Translations under genes and position numbers: made by a program
The notes under the pieces: generated by a model
The model's database searches: none
Seen by the model: the letters and a program-made list of their open reading frames with translations, nothing else
What the model was told of the DNA's origin: nothing
Source of the DNA: Candidatus Poribacteria bacterium
GTDB lineage: Bacteria; Poribacteria; WGA-4E; PCPOR2b
Direction: 5' to 3'
Length of the DNA stretch: 64,000 nucleotides
Assembly (NCBI GenBank): GCA_003635265.1
Contig: PYIZ01000044.1
Span: forward strand, 62,001-126,000
In this document: positions 1 through 8,204 of the stretch, piece by piece
Position numbering within the stretch: position 1 is the first letter of the stretch
How the letters are laid out: every line of letters begins with the position of its first letter

Positions 1-1011
1 CTGATTCGCGCCACAATCGATAACAAACGGCTGCGTCGAGAGCGCGAGTTTTATCGTGAGGAATTGAAGGGGCGATACAATATTGTTGGCAAAAGCCGAG
101 CTATTCAACAGGTACACCAACAGATCGCGGAAGTGGCTTCTATCCCAAGGCCCGTCCTGATTCGTGGTGAACGTGGAACCGGCAAGGAACTGGTCGCTGC
201 TGCAATCCATAATAACAGTGACCGCCAAAAACGCCCCTTTATCACAATTAACTGTGCAGCGCTGGCAGAAGGGCTACTGGAATGTGAACTCTTTGGGCAG
301 GAAGATAACGCTTTTACAAATTCATCGTTCCGCGAAGGACGCTTTGTGCTGGCAGATAGAGGAACGCTCTTTCTGGACGAAATCGGTAATATGTCGGTTG
401 AATTTCAGCAGAAGATCCTGCGTGTGTTGGAATACCAGCAGTTTGAACGGGTCGGCGGCACAAAGACGATAAAGGTTGATGTGCGGGTGATTGCTGCGAC
501 TAATAGCGACATGGAGGCGGATATAGAGGTAGGCAAATTTCGGGCGGATCTATATGATAGGCTTGCGTTTGAAACAATTTGGCTGCCGCCGTTGCGTGAT
601 CGGAAAGAGGATATTGAGCTGTTGTGCTATCATTTCATGGAGCGTCTTGCAGGGGAGGTGGCTGATATCAAACCCAAAAGATTGGCACCTGAGACTCTGG
701 AACACTTGCACGCATACGATTGGCCCGGTAATGTCCGTGAACTCAAATATGTTATAGAGCGTATCACGTATAAAGTTGATGGAGACACCATCTCTCCACA
801 CCATCTGCCCCAGGAGATTCTTACCGCCTATTCACGCGCCGGTGATGGAGAAACTCTCTCGAATCGGCTAGCTCAAGTTGAAAAACAGATCCTTATGGAT
901 GTGTATGAACAGTGTCAGGGTGAACTGGAAGATGTCGCTCGCCAACTGAGTACCCCGCTTGAATCACTGAAACAACTGATGCAGAAGCATCAGATTGATG
1001 ATGTACAATAG
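1..1011 (+). CDS. Sigma-54-dependent activator (PspF-like), 5' end outside window
   Basis: AAA+ activator that would remodel sigma-54 RNA polymerase and bind DNA through a C-terminal Fis-type helix-turn-helix. The frame is open from base 1, so the true start and any N-terminal sensory domain lie upstream; TTG at 64 is only an internal candidate. Counting from that TTG: Walker A GERGTGKE at 35-42, Walker B GTLFLDE near 99-105, the arginine-finger region FRADLYDRLAF, and WPGNVREL near 223. The sequence resembles PspF closely. The sigma-54 contact loop, normally GAFTGA, reads NAFTNS (residues 82-87, bases 307-324): the central F and T survive but both glycines are lost. A Uma2 gene and an RNA-repair pair follow on the same strand, but I saw no sigma-54 promoter in front of them, so its target is unknown. 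Confidence 0.9.
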   Translation: MIRATIDNKRLRREREFYREELKGRYNIVGKSRAIQQVHQQIAEVASIPRPVLIRGERGTGKELVAAAIHNNSDRQKRPFITINCAALAEGLLECELFGQEDNAFTNSSFREGRFVLADRGTLFLDEIGNMSVEFQQKILRVLEYQQFERVGGTKTIKVDVRVIAATNSDMEADIEVGKFRADLYDRLAFETIWLPPLRDRKEDIELLCYHFMERLAGEVADIKPKRLAPETLEHLHAYDWPGNVRELKYVIERITYKVDGDTISPHHLPQEILTAYSRAGDGETLSNRLAQVEKQILMDVYEQCQGELEDVARQLSTPLESLKQLMQKHQIDDVQ

Positions 1012-1058
1012 AACCGCCCTAGGGTTGAATCAGAAATCAGATTGGAGGGAACTTTATC

Positions 1059-1847
1059 ATGACTGTTGAAACAGCGGCAAAAGATAAAGATCAAGTCGAA
1101 CATAACGAAAGCCCTGCTTCAAGACCGAGGGAAGCCCATGCCCAACAATCTCCATACGTTGTAGAAAATAAAAAAGCTCCGCCATCACCGCTGAAGCATG
1201 GAGAGCAACTGACACGGGACGAATTTGAGCGGCGTTATGAAGCAATGCCGCGCTTGAAGAAAGCGGAACTGATTGAAGGAATTGTCTACATAGGTTCACC
1301 TGTAAGAGCCGATATTCATGGCGGCCCCCATGCCCGGATTATGACGTGGCTTGGCGTCTATTGCGCGGCAACGCCAGGGGTTCAGTGCGCTGATAATGCA
1401 ACGGTTCACCTTGACCCCAACAACGAGGTGCAGCCCGATGGGTTGCTCCGGATTGATGAAAACGGCACCTCCTTTCTCAATGACAAGGGCTATATTGAAG
1501 GTGCGCCGGAATTGATTGTCGAAATTGCCGGGACAAGCGCGGACTACGATTTGCACGAGAAGTTAGAAGCCTATCTCCGTAACGGGGTAGCGGAGTATAT
1601 CGTGTGGCAGACACAGGAGGAGCGGCTCGATTGGTTCCGTCTTGTCAATGAGGAATACGTGCCGATGGTGCCCGATGCGGAGGGACTGATAGAAAGCCAA
1701 ACATTGCCCGGTCTACGTCTAGCAGTCAAGGCACTCATGGAAGGCGATCTCGCAGCAGTTTTGTCTGAGTTACAGAAGGGATTGGAGACAGATGAACATG
1801 CTGCATTCGTCAAGCGGTTGCTAGAGAAAAGGAATTTAGATACTTGA
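1059..1847 (+). CDS. Uma2 family (DUF820) putative endonuclease
   Basis: Uma2 proteins carry a PD-(D/E)XK nuclease-like fold; their biological role is mostly unknown. In this 262-residue protein the first 50 residues are low-complexity and charged, the fold follows. Candidate catalytic residues are D127 (QPDGLL), E151/E155 in PELIVEIAG, and K168 in HEKLEAY. A helical C-terminal tail after LPGLRL extends beyond the usual family end. ATG at 1059 is preceded by GGAGGG at a good distance. It lies 47 bases after the sigma-54 activator and 34 bases before Hen1, so co-transcription is possible. Whether it is linked to RNA repair cannot be told. A second Uma2 gene at 14856-15452 is clearly diverged from it. 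Confidence 0.85.
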   Translation: MTVETAAKDKDQVEHNESPASRPREAHAQQSPYVVENKKAPPSPLKHGEQLTRDEFERRYEAMPRLKKAELIEGIVYIGSPVRADIHGGPHARIMTWLGVYCAATPGVQCADNATVHLDPNNEVQPDGLLRIDENGTSFLNDKGYIEGAPELIVEIAGTSADYDLHEKLEAYLRNGVAEYIVWQTQEERLDWFRLVNEEYVPMVPDAEGLIESQTLPGLRLAVKALMEGDLAAVLSELQKGLETDEHAAFVKRLLEKRNLDT

Positions 1848-1881
1848 AAGCATACAAGGCTTTGTTCTTTGGGGAATTGCC

Positions 1882-3279
1882 ATGTTATTCACAATTACAA
1901 TGAGGGGACATCAGGCGGCTGACCTTAGCTTTCTGCTTCACAAGCATCCGGCACGGGTGCAAGTCTTTGGGTTGAAATTTGGAAAGGTCCATGTTTTTTA
2001 TCCGGAGGTAAGCGAGACGCGTTGCACGGCAGCGATGCTGCTTGAAGTTGACCCTGTCGCGCTAGTCCGTAGGCACGGGAGAGGCAGCGGTGGTACGTTA
2101 GGAGCTTATGTAAATGACCGCCCTTACGTGGCATCATCATTTTTGAGTGTAGCAATCTCGCAGGTGTTCGGAACCGCGTTAGCCGGGCACTGCAAAGATC
2201 TACCTGACCGGGTGGCCGAAGCAATACCGTTTGAGGTAAACATCGCTGTCCTGCCGTGTCGTGGGGGCGAGACAGTGCTTCGGCGGTTGTTTGAACCGCT
2301 CGGTTATCAGGTAGAGGTAACGCCGCACGCGCTTGATGATCAATTCCCGCAGTGGGGAACCTCACCCTACTTCACGGTGACCCTGAAAGCGACCTGTAGC
2401 CTGCAAGCACTCCTATCGCACCTTTACGTGCTTGTACCTGTTTTGGATGATGACAAACATTATTACGTTGGTGAGGACGAAGTGGAGAAACTGCTGCGGC
2501 GGGGAGAGAGGTGGCTACCTACACACCCAGAACGGGATCTCATCACTGAGCGATACCTCAAATATCAGCGTTCATTGGTGCGCGAGGCATTGGCACAGTT
2601 GCAGGAGGACGCAGTAGGGACCGATGCAACGGCGGAAAGGTACGCCGCTGCGGAAGAAGCTTTGGAAGTGCCGGTACGATTGAATGAACTGCGATTGGAG
2701 GCGGTGTTGGAGGCATTGAAGCAGTGTGGTGCAAGACGGGTGCTCGACCTGGGCTGCGGCGAGGGAAAACTGCTCATCATGCTGATGAAAGACGCACACT
2801 TTGAAAAGCTGGTCGGGGTGGATGTTTCTGCACAAGCCTTAGAACGTGCTGCAAGACGGCTACATCTTGACCGCTACCCGAAACGCCGAGAGCGGGTGTC
2901 ACTTCTTCACGGTGCTTTGACCTATCGGGATGACCGCCTACACGGCTTTGATGCCGCCGTGCTGGTCGAGGTCATTGAACACCTAGATGCACCCCGTTTG
3001 AGGGCTTTGGAGCGGGTTGTCTTCGCATATACCCGTCCGGGCTGTGTCATCGTCACGACACCGAATCGAGAATATAACGTCCGCTTTGAATCTTTGCCTG
3101 CGGGCAACTTTCGCCACCCTGACCATCGCTTTGAATGGGAGCGTTCCGAGTTTCGGACATGGGCAGAAGATGTCGCGGCGCAATTTGATTACACCGTGAG
3201 GTTCGTTCCAATCGGTGAAGCAGACGAAGCACTCGGTCCGCCGACGCAAATGGCGGTGTTTGAACAGCTACATGATTGA
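1882..3279 (+). CDS. hen1: Bacterial Hen1: RNA 3'-terminal 2'-O-methyltransferase
   Basis: Bacterial Hen1 methylates the 2'-OH of the 3' nucleotide at a broken RNA end while Pnkp heals and seals it, so the repaired RNA resists re-cleavage by ribotoxins (established for the family). The 465 residues show the bacterial-specific N-terminal domain (about 1-240) that activates the Pnkp ligase, then a SAM methyltransferase with VLDLGCGEG at 287-295. The metal-binding set typical of Hen1 is visible: E363, E366 and H367 in VEVIEHLD, plus H412 or H415 in FRHPDHRFEW. Length and architecture match the family. The partner Pnkp follows on the same strand, separated by 149 bases largely filled by an inverted-repeat element. 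ATG at 1882 follows a weak ribosome site. Confidence 0.93.
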   Translation: MLFTITMRGHQAADLSFLLHKHPARVQVFGLKFGKVHVFYPEVSETRCTAAMLLEVDPVALVRRHGRGSGGTLGAYVNDRPYVASSFLSVAISQVFGTALAGHCKDLPDRVAEAIPFEVNIAVLPCRGGETVLRRLFEPLGYQVEVTPHALDDQFPQWGTSPYFTVTLKATCSLQALLSHLYVLVPVLDDDKHYYVGEDEVEKLLRRGERWLPTHPERDLITERYLKYQRSLVREALAQLQEDAVGTDATAERYAAAEEALEVPVRLNELRLEAVLEALKQCGARRVLDLGCGEGKLLIMLMKDAHFEKLVGVDVSAQALERAARRLHLDRYPKRRERVSLLHGALTYRDDRLHGFDAAVLVEVIEHLDAPRLRALERVVFAYTRPGCVIVTTPNREYNVRFESLPAGNFRHPDHRFEWERSEFRTWAEDVAAQFDYTVRFVPIGEADEALGPPTQMAVFEQLHD

Positions 3280-3280
3280 T

Positions 3281-3401
3281 TTATAGTAGATTTTAGAATT
3301 AATGGGGCGCTCCCAATGTACAACCAACCCCCTAAATCCCCCTTATCAGGGGGACTTATGAACCAACTGCGTAAGTCCTATATTTTTAGGATTCACTATA
3401 A
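3281..3401. repeat. Short inverted-repeat element (MITE-like) between hen1 and pnkp
   Basis: A 121-base element bounded by TTATAGT at 3281-3287 and its exact complement ACTATAA at 3395-3401, with partial similarity continuing inward. It contains a strong internal hairpin, CCCCCTTATCAGGGGG, and the sequence TGCGTAAGTCCTAT near the right end. The complement of that last motif recurs at 12034-12047. It begins one base after the Hen1 stop and ends 27 bases before the Pnkp start. It could act as a partial terminator or processing site inside the operon; no coding capacity. Confidence 0.6.
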
Positions 3402-3428
3402 TTCTATTTGGGGATCAAGAGCACGACC

Positions 3429-6113
3429 ATGAATGAACCCAAAACCATTACCATTCCAGAACTATCCCTTGTCCTACTGATTGGTGCATCGAGTGCAGGT
3501 AAAAGCACCTTTGCCCGCAGGCATTTTAAGCCGACGGAGATCTTGTCCTCCGATGTCTGCCGTGGGTTGGTGTCGGACGATGAGAATGACATGGATGCGA
3601 CGGAGGCGGCTTTTGATGTGTTGAATTATATCGCTGTCAAGCGGTTGGCGGCGAGACGATTGGTGGTTGTGGATGCTACAAACCTGAAACCCGAAGATCG
3701 TAAGCCGTTTGTCGATTTAGCGCGAGCGTATCATGTCCTGCCGATCGCTATCGTGTTAGAGCCGCCGCAAAACGTCTGCACCGCACGTAATCAAGCACGC
3801 CCCGATCGGCATCTGCCGCGAAGCGTGATTCGTGGGCACATCCAGCAATTGCGTCGATCCGTAGGCAGATTAGGGAAGGAAGGTTTTCGCTACATTTATC
3901 GCCTGCGTAGTGAGGAAGAAATTGATTCGATTCGCATCGAGCGACAACGGCTCTGGACAGATCGTCAAGACGATTCCGGTCCTTTTGACATCATCGGCGA
4001 TTTACACGGTTGCTGTGACGAATTAGAAGAATTGCTCGGTGTACTCGGTTACGTCCGAAACGAGAGTGGGATATTCGTCCACCCCCAAGACCGACGCGCT
4101 TTCTTTTTGGGCGATCTGGTTGATAGAGGTCCGCGCATCGTGGACACGCTGGAACTGATCATGGGAATGTGCGAGGCGGGCAGTGCGTTATGCGTACCGG
4201 GAAATCATGACATAAAATTGATTCGGAAGTTACGTGAGCGAAACGAGACCGGAAAATTTTCGCATGGAGGTCGCCGTCGGAGAAAAAGTTCTGAGACTCC
4301 AATCGTGCATGGACTTGCCGAGACACTTGCGGAGTTGGACGCGCTCCCTGATGATAAGCGAGAAAGGTTTAAGGAAAAGGTTATCGCGTTTCTGGACGGC
4401 CTTGTGAGTCACTATTTTCTCGACGATGGCAAACTGGTCGTCGCACACGCGGGGATGAAGGAGGAGATGCAAGGGCGGGCATCAGGAGCGGTGCGTGAGT
4501 TCGCGCTTTACGGCGAGACAACCGGCGAGATTGATGCGTTTGGGCTGCCTGTCCGGTTCGACTGGGCATCGGCGTATCGAGGCAGTGCAACCGTTGTTTA
4601 CGGTCATACCCCCGTACCTGAACCCGAATGGCTCAACTACACCATCAACATTGACACCGGCTGCGTGTTCGGAGGCAAGCTAACGGCACTGCGCTATCCC
4701 GAAAAGGAATTGGTGTCCGTCGCGGCGCAGCGGGTCTATTCCGAACCTGTGCGCCCGTTTCTTGAGCCTGAACCGGAGGCCCCACAGTTGACCGCGCAGC
4801 AATCACACGATGACCTGCTCAATATCGCTGACTACTTACAAAAATTGATGATCCCCACACGGCTGATAGGGAATGTAGTTGTCCGTGAAGAAAATGCCGC
4901 TGCCGCGCTTGAAGTGATGACTCGCTTTGCGGTTGCTCCACAGTGGCTTATCTATCTGCCGCCGACAATGTCGCCGAGTGCAACATCGCGTCGTCCAAAC
5001 ATACTCGAACACCCGGAGGAAGCGTTCTCTTACTTCCGCAACGAAGGTGTATCGCAAGTCATCTGTGAAGAGAAGCACATGGGTTCGCGTGTCGTTATTG
5101 TGCTATGCCGCGATGAAACGGTTGCCCAGAAACGATTCGGCATTATTGGTAATAACACAATTCAACCCACATTTGACAGCGACAAATCGCCGGAGGGCAA
5201 ACTTATTGAACCCAGTATCGGTGTCTGTTATACACGGACGGGGCGTCCTTTCTTTAACGACCCTGAAATGGAGAGCGCGTTGCTCCAACGGCTCCACACC
5301 GCCTTCGATGCAATTAAGTTTTGGGAAACGCACGAAACCGATTGGGTTTGTCTTGACGCTGAACTAATGCCGTGGTCTGCAAAAGCGCAGGAGTTGATCA
5401 AGGAACAGTACGCGCCGGTCGGTGTCGCTGGTCAGATTGCACTTAAACATGCTGCGGAGATTCTTACACAATCGGAAGCGCGAGGGCTGGCTGTGCAGAA
5501 GCTGCAGGGGCAAATCGCCCAACGACAGGATAGTGTCGAACGCTATCGCAACGCTTATCGGGGGTACTGTTGGGAGGTGACATCGCTCGATGATCTAAAG
5601 CTCGCACCATTTCATCTGCTGGCGGTAGAGGGCAAAGTCTACACCGACAAAGATCACCGTTGGCACCTCGAAACACTGAAGGCGTTGTGCAATGCTGACC
5701 CTGACCTACTTCACGCCACCGCTTACCACGTTGTGGCTGTGGGGGACGAAGCATCGCAGGGTGGAGCGATTCAGTGGTGGGAGGCGTTGACAGAACAGGG
5801 TGGTGAAGGAATGGTGGTCAAGCCGTATGATTTCCACACGCGAGGCTCGCGAGGATTGGTCCAACCGGCGATCAAGTGCCGTGGACGAGAATATCTGAGA
5901 ATCATCTACGGTCCCGAATATTTACTCCCTGAAAACTTAGACCGGTTGAAATCACGTAACTTGGGCATCAAAAGGCAGTTGGCACTCCGCGAGTTCGCGC
6001 TCGGCATAGAAGCGTTGGAACGTTTCGTGCGGCGCGAGCCGCTTCAGCGTGTGCATGAATGCGTCTTCGGCGTTCTGGCGTTAGAGAGCGAACCTGTCGA
6101 CCCACGGTTATAG
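3429..6113 (+). CDS. pnkp: Pnkp: polynucleotide kinase-phosphatase-adenylyltransferase
   Basis: End-healing and sealing enzyme of the bacterial Pnkp/Hen1 RNA repair system. It has three catalytic modules in the usual order. The 5' kinase has P-loop GASSAGKST at 19-27. The metallophosphatase has GDLHGC (D191, H193), then GDLVDRGP and GNHD. The ligase-type adenylyltransferase has EEKHMGSR, with K549 the expected AMP-accepting lysine. At 894 residues it matches known Pnkp (about 870). The open frame begins at a TTG at 3408, but ATG at 3429 gives an N-terminus that runs directly into the kinase strand and is preferred. It follows hen1; family knowledge says the ligase needs Hen1's N-terminal domain, so both genes together make a working repair complex, probably cytosolic and acting on cleaved tRNA. 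Confidence 0.94.
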   Translation: MNEPKTITIPELSLVLLIGASSAGKSTFARRHFKPTEILSSDVCRGLVSDDENDMDATEAAFDVLNYIAVKRLAARRLVVVDATNLKPEDRKPFVDLARAYHVLPIAIVLEPPQNVCTARNQARPDRHLPRSVIRGHIQQLRRSVGRLGKEGFRYIYRLRSEEEIDSIRIERQRLWTDRQDDSGPFDIIGDLHGCCDELEELLGVLGYVRNESGIFVHPQDRRAFFLGDLVDRGPRIVDTLELIMGMCEAGSALCVPGNHDIKLIRKLRERNETGKFSHGGRRRRKSSETPIVHGLAETLAELDALPDDKRERFKEKVIAFLDGLVSHYFLDDGKLVVAHAGMKEEMQGRASGAVREFALYGETTGEIDAFGLPVRFDWASAYRGSATVVYGHTPVPEPEWLNYTINIDTGCVFGGKLTALRYPEKELVSVAAQRVYSEPVRPFLEPEPEAPQLTAQQSHDDLLNIADYLQKLMIPTRLIGNVVVREENAAAALEVMTRFAVAPQWLIYLPPTMSPSATSRRPNILEHPEEAFSYFRNEGVSQVICEEKHMGSRVVIVLCRDETVAQKRFGIIGNNTIQPTFDSDKSPEGKLIEPSIGVCYTRTGRPFFNDPEMESALLQRLHTAFDAIKFWETHETDWVCLDAELMPWSAKAQELIKEQYAPVGVAGQIALKHAAEILTQSEARGLAVQKLQGQIAQRQDSVERYRNAYRGYCWEVTSLDDLKLAPFHLLAVEGKVYTDKDHRWHLETLKALCNADPDLLHATAYHVVAVGDEASQGGAIQWWEALTEQGGEGMVVKPYDFHTRGSRGLVQPAIKCRGREYLRIIYGPEYLLPENLDRLKSRNLGIKRQLALREFALGIEALERFVRREPLQRVHECVFGVLALESEPVDPRL

Positions 6114-6245
6114 CTTTGAATGCGCGTGCTGTATTTGCCAGAGTAAGCAATTTTGAGCAAGGATGGAAGAGACGGTTCGGCCGCTTTCTTCCCATCTTCC
6201 ATCCTTCCCTATTTTCTGAAGATTGGAAAGGAGGCGCCGGAAATT

Positions 6246-8150
6246 ATGTCTGACACCTACGAGAAAACCTACGCACAGTCGTTAAACGAGCCAGATGCTT
6301 TCTGGGCGAAAGCAGCGGAAGATGTCCACTGGTACAAGAAGTGGGATACGGTTCTTGATGACTCACACAAGCCTTTCTACCGATGGTTTACAGGTGGCTT
6401 GACCAACAGCTGCTACAACGCCCTTGATCTCCATGTCGAAAATGGACGTGCCGATCAGACAGCACTCATCTATGATAGCCCTGTCACAGAAACCATCCAG
6501 TCCTTCACCTACCGAGAACTGCGGGACGAAGTCGCACGTTTTGCGGGTGTCCTTGTCGCTCAAGGCGTTGAGAAAGGGGACCGCGTGATTATCTACATGC
6601 CTATGGTGCCCGAGGCGGTTATCGCCATGCTTGCCTGTGCCCGGATCGGTGCGGTTCACTCGGTTGTCTTCGGAGGTTTTGCCGCCAACGAATTGGCAAC
6701 CCGCATTGACGATGCAAAACCGAAACTCATCCTCTCGGCTTCGTGCGGCATCGAAGTGGACCGGATTGTGGCATATAAGCCCCTACTTGATAGTGCCATT
6801 GAACTCGCATCGACAAAACCTTCGCGGTGTATTATTCTACAGCGTCCTCAAGAACGGGCAGCCATGGTCGCTGGTCGTGATCTGGATTGGTCGGAAGTTG
6901 TTGACGGTGCCACCCCGGTGGATTGCGTACCAGTCGCCGCAACAGATCCCCTTTATATCCTCTACACTTCGGGCACAACGGGTGTGCCGAAAGGTGTTGT
7001 GCGTGACAACGGCGGCCATTTGGTTGCGCTCAATTGGAGTCTAAAGAACGTCTACGGCGTGAATGCCGGCGAAGTATACTGGGCAGCTTCGGACATCGGT
7101 TGGGCTGTTGGACATTCTTACACCGTCTATGCACCCCTTTTCAGAGGTTGTACGACGGTTCTGTACGAAGGCAAGCCAGTTGGCACCCCTGATCCCGGCG
7201 CATTCTGGCGCGTCATTTCGAAGCATGGGGTGAGTACCCTCTTCACAGCACCAACCGTTTTCCGCGCGATTAAACGGGAGGATCCCAACGGTGATTATAT
7301 CCGCAAATATGACCTAAGCGGTTTCCGGGCGCTCTTTCTCGCCGGTGAGCGATGTGATCCCGACACACTAATCTGGGCGCAGGAACAGCTCAACGTTCCG
7401 GTGATTGACCATTGGTGGCAGACGGAAACCGGCTGGCCCGTCGGCGCAAACTGCATTGGCATTGAGGCGTTTCCCGTGAAGCCCGGCTCCTGCACAAAGG
7501 CGGTTCCGGGCTACGATGTGCGTGTGCTGGATGACAATGGCGCGGAGGTAGAAGCGAGCCAGATTGGTAATATCGTCATTAAATTGCCATTGCCGCCCGG
7601 CTGCCTTCCAACGCTATGGAACAACGACGAAGGCTATCAATCCTCTTATCTCAGCACCTATTCGGGCTACTATTTGACAGCGGACGCCGGCTACAAGGAT
7701 GAGGACGACTACCTCTGGATCATGAGCCGCACGGATGACATCATCAACGTGGCGGGGCATCGCCTTTCGACCGGTGCGATGGAGGAAGTTCTGGCGTCCC
7801 ATCCCGATGTCGCTGAATGCGCCGTTGTGGGTATCGCAGATGAGATCAAGGGGGAGGTGCCGATAGGCTTCATTGTCCTGAAAGCCGGCGTTCAGCGCGC
7901 CGAAGATCCTATTATTCAAGAACTTATCCAGATGGTACGTCAGGAGATTGGTCCCATCGCTTCCTTCCGAGTCGCGACTGTAGTGCAGCGGCTCCCCAAA
8001 ACGCGATCGGGTAAGATTCTGCGCGGAACCATGAAGCGGATCGCCGATGGGGTTGAATACCGTATGCCGGCGACAATTGATGACCCGATTATCTTGGATG
8101 AGATTACCGAAGCCCTGGCGATTCTAGGATATCCATGTCAAAGTACATAG
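6246..8150 (+). CDS. Acetyl/propionyl-CoA synthetase (AMP-forming, PrpE/ACSS3-like)
   Basis: Activates a short-chain carboxylate to its CoA thioester through an acyl-adenylate. The 634-residue protein shows an ACAS-type N-terminus (DAFWAKAAEDVHWYKKW), the phosphate-binding loop YTSGTTGVPKGV, the WWQTETGWP motif of acetyl- and propionyl-CoA synthetases, and the C-terminal KTRSGKILRG with the lysine that is commonly acetylated to switch such enzymes off. The SYTVYAPL region and overall pattern lean towards propionyl-CoA synthetase rather than acetyl-CoA synthetase, but substrate cannot be settled by eye. The open frame extends upstream to 6153; ATG at 6246 is preferred because GGAAAGGAGG lies just upstream and the protein then starts like the family. 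The gene stands alone between pnkp and a GH32 gene. Confidence 0.9.
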   Translation: MSDTYEKTYAQSLNEPDAFWAKAAEDVHWYKKWDTVLDDSHKPFYRWFTGGLTNSCYNALDLHVENGRADQTALIYDSPVTETIQSFTYRELRDEVARFAGVLVAQGVEKGDRVIIYMPMVPEAVIAMLACARIGAVHSVVFGGFAANELATRIDDAKPKLILSASCGIEVDRIVAYKPLLDSAIELASTKPSRCIILQRPQERAAMVAGRDLDWSEVVDGATPVDCVPVAATDPLYILYTSGTTGVPKGVVRDNGGHLVALNWSLKNVYGVNAGEVYWAASDIGWAVGHSYTVYAPLFRGCTTVLYEGKPVGTPDPGAFWRVISKHGVSTLFTAPTVFRAIKREDPNGDYIRKYDLSGFRALFLAGERCDPDTLIWAQEQLNVPVIDHWWQTETGWPVGANCIGIEAFPVKPGSCTKAVPGYDVRVLDDNGAEVEASQIGNIVIKLPLPPGCLPTLWNNDEGYQSSYLSTYSGYYLTADAGYKDEDDYLWIMSRTDDIINVAGHRLSTGAMEEVLASHPDVAECAVVGIADEIKGEVPIGFIVLKAGVQRAEDPIIQELIQMVRQEIGPIASFRVATVVQRLPKTRSGKILRGTMKRIADGVEYRMPATIDDPIILDEITEALAILGYPCQST

Positions 8151-8204
8151 AAGTCGAATAGCCAAGAAATTACTTTCAAGCAACCTATATCTGAGGACAA
8201 ATAG

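Noticed and set aside
1012..1881. Sigma-54 promoter upstream of Uma2 or Hen1
   Set aside because: No GG-N10-GC core in the expected spacing was found in the two gaps.
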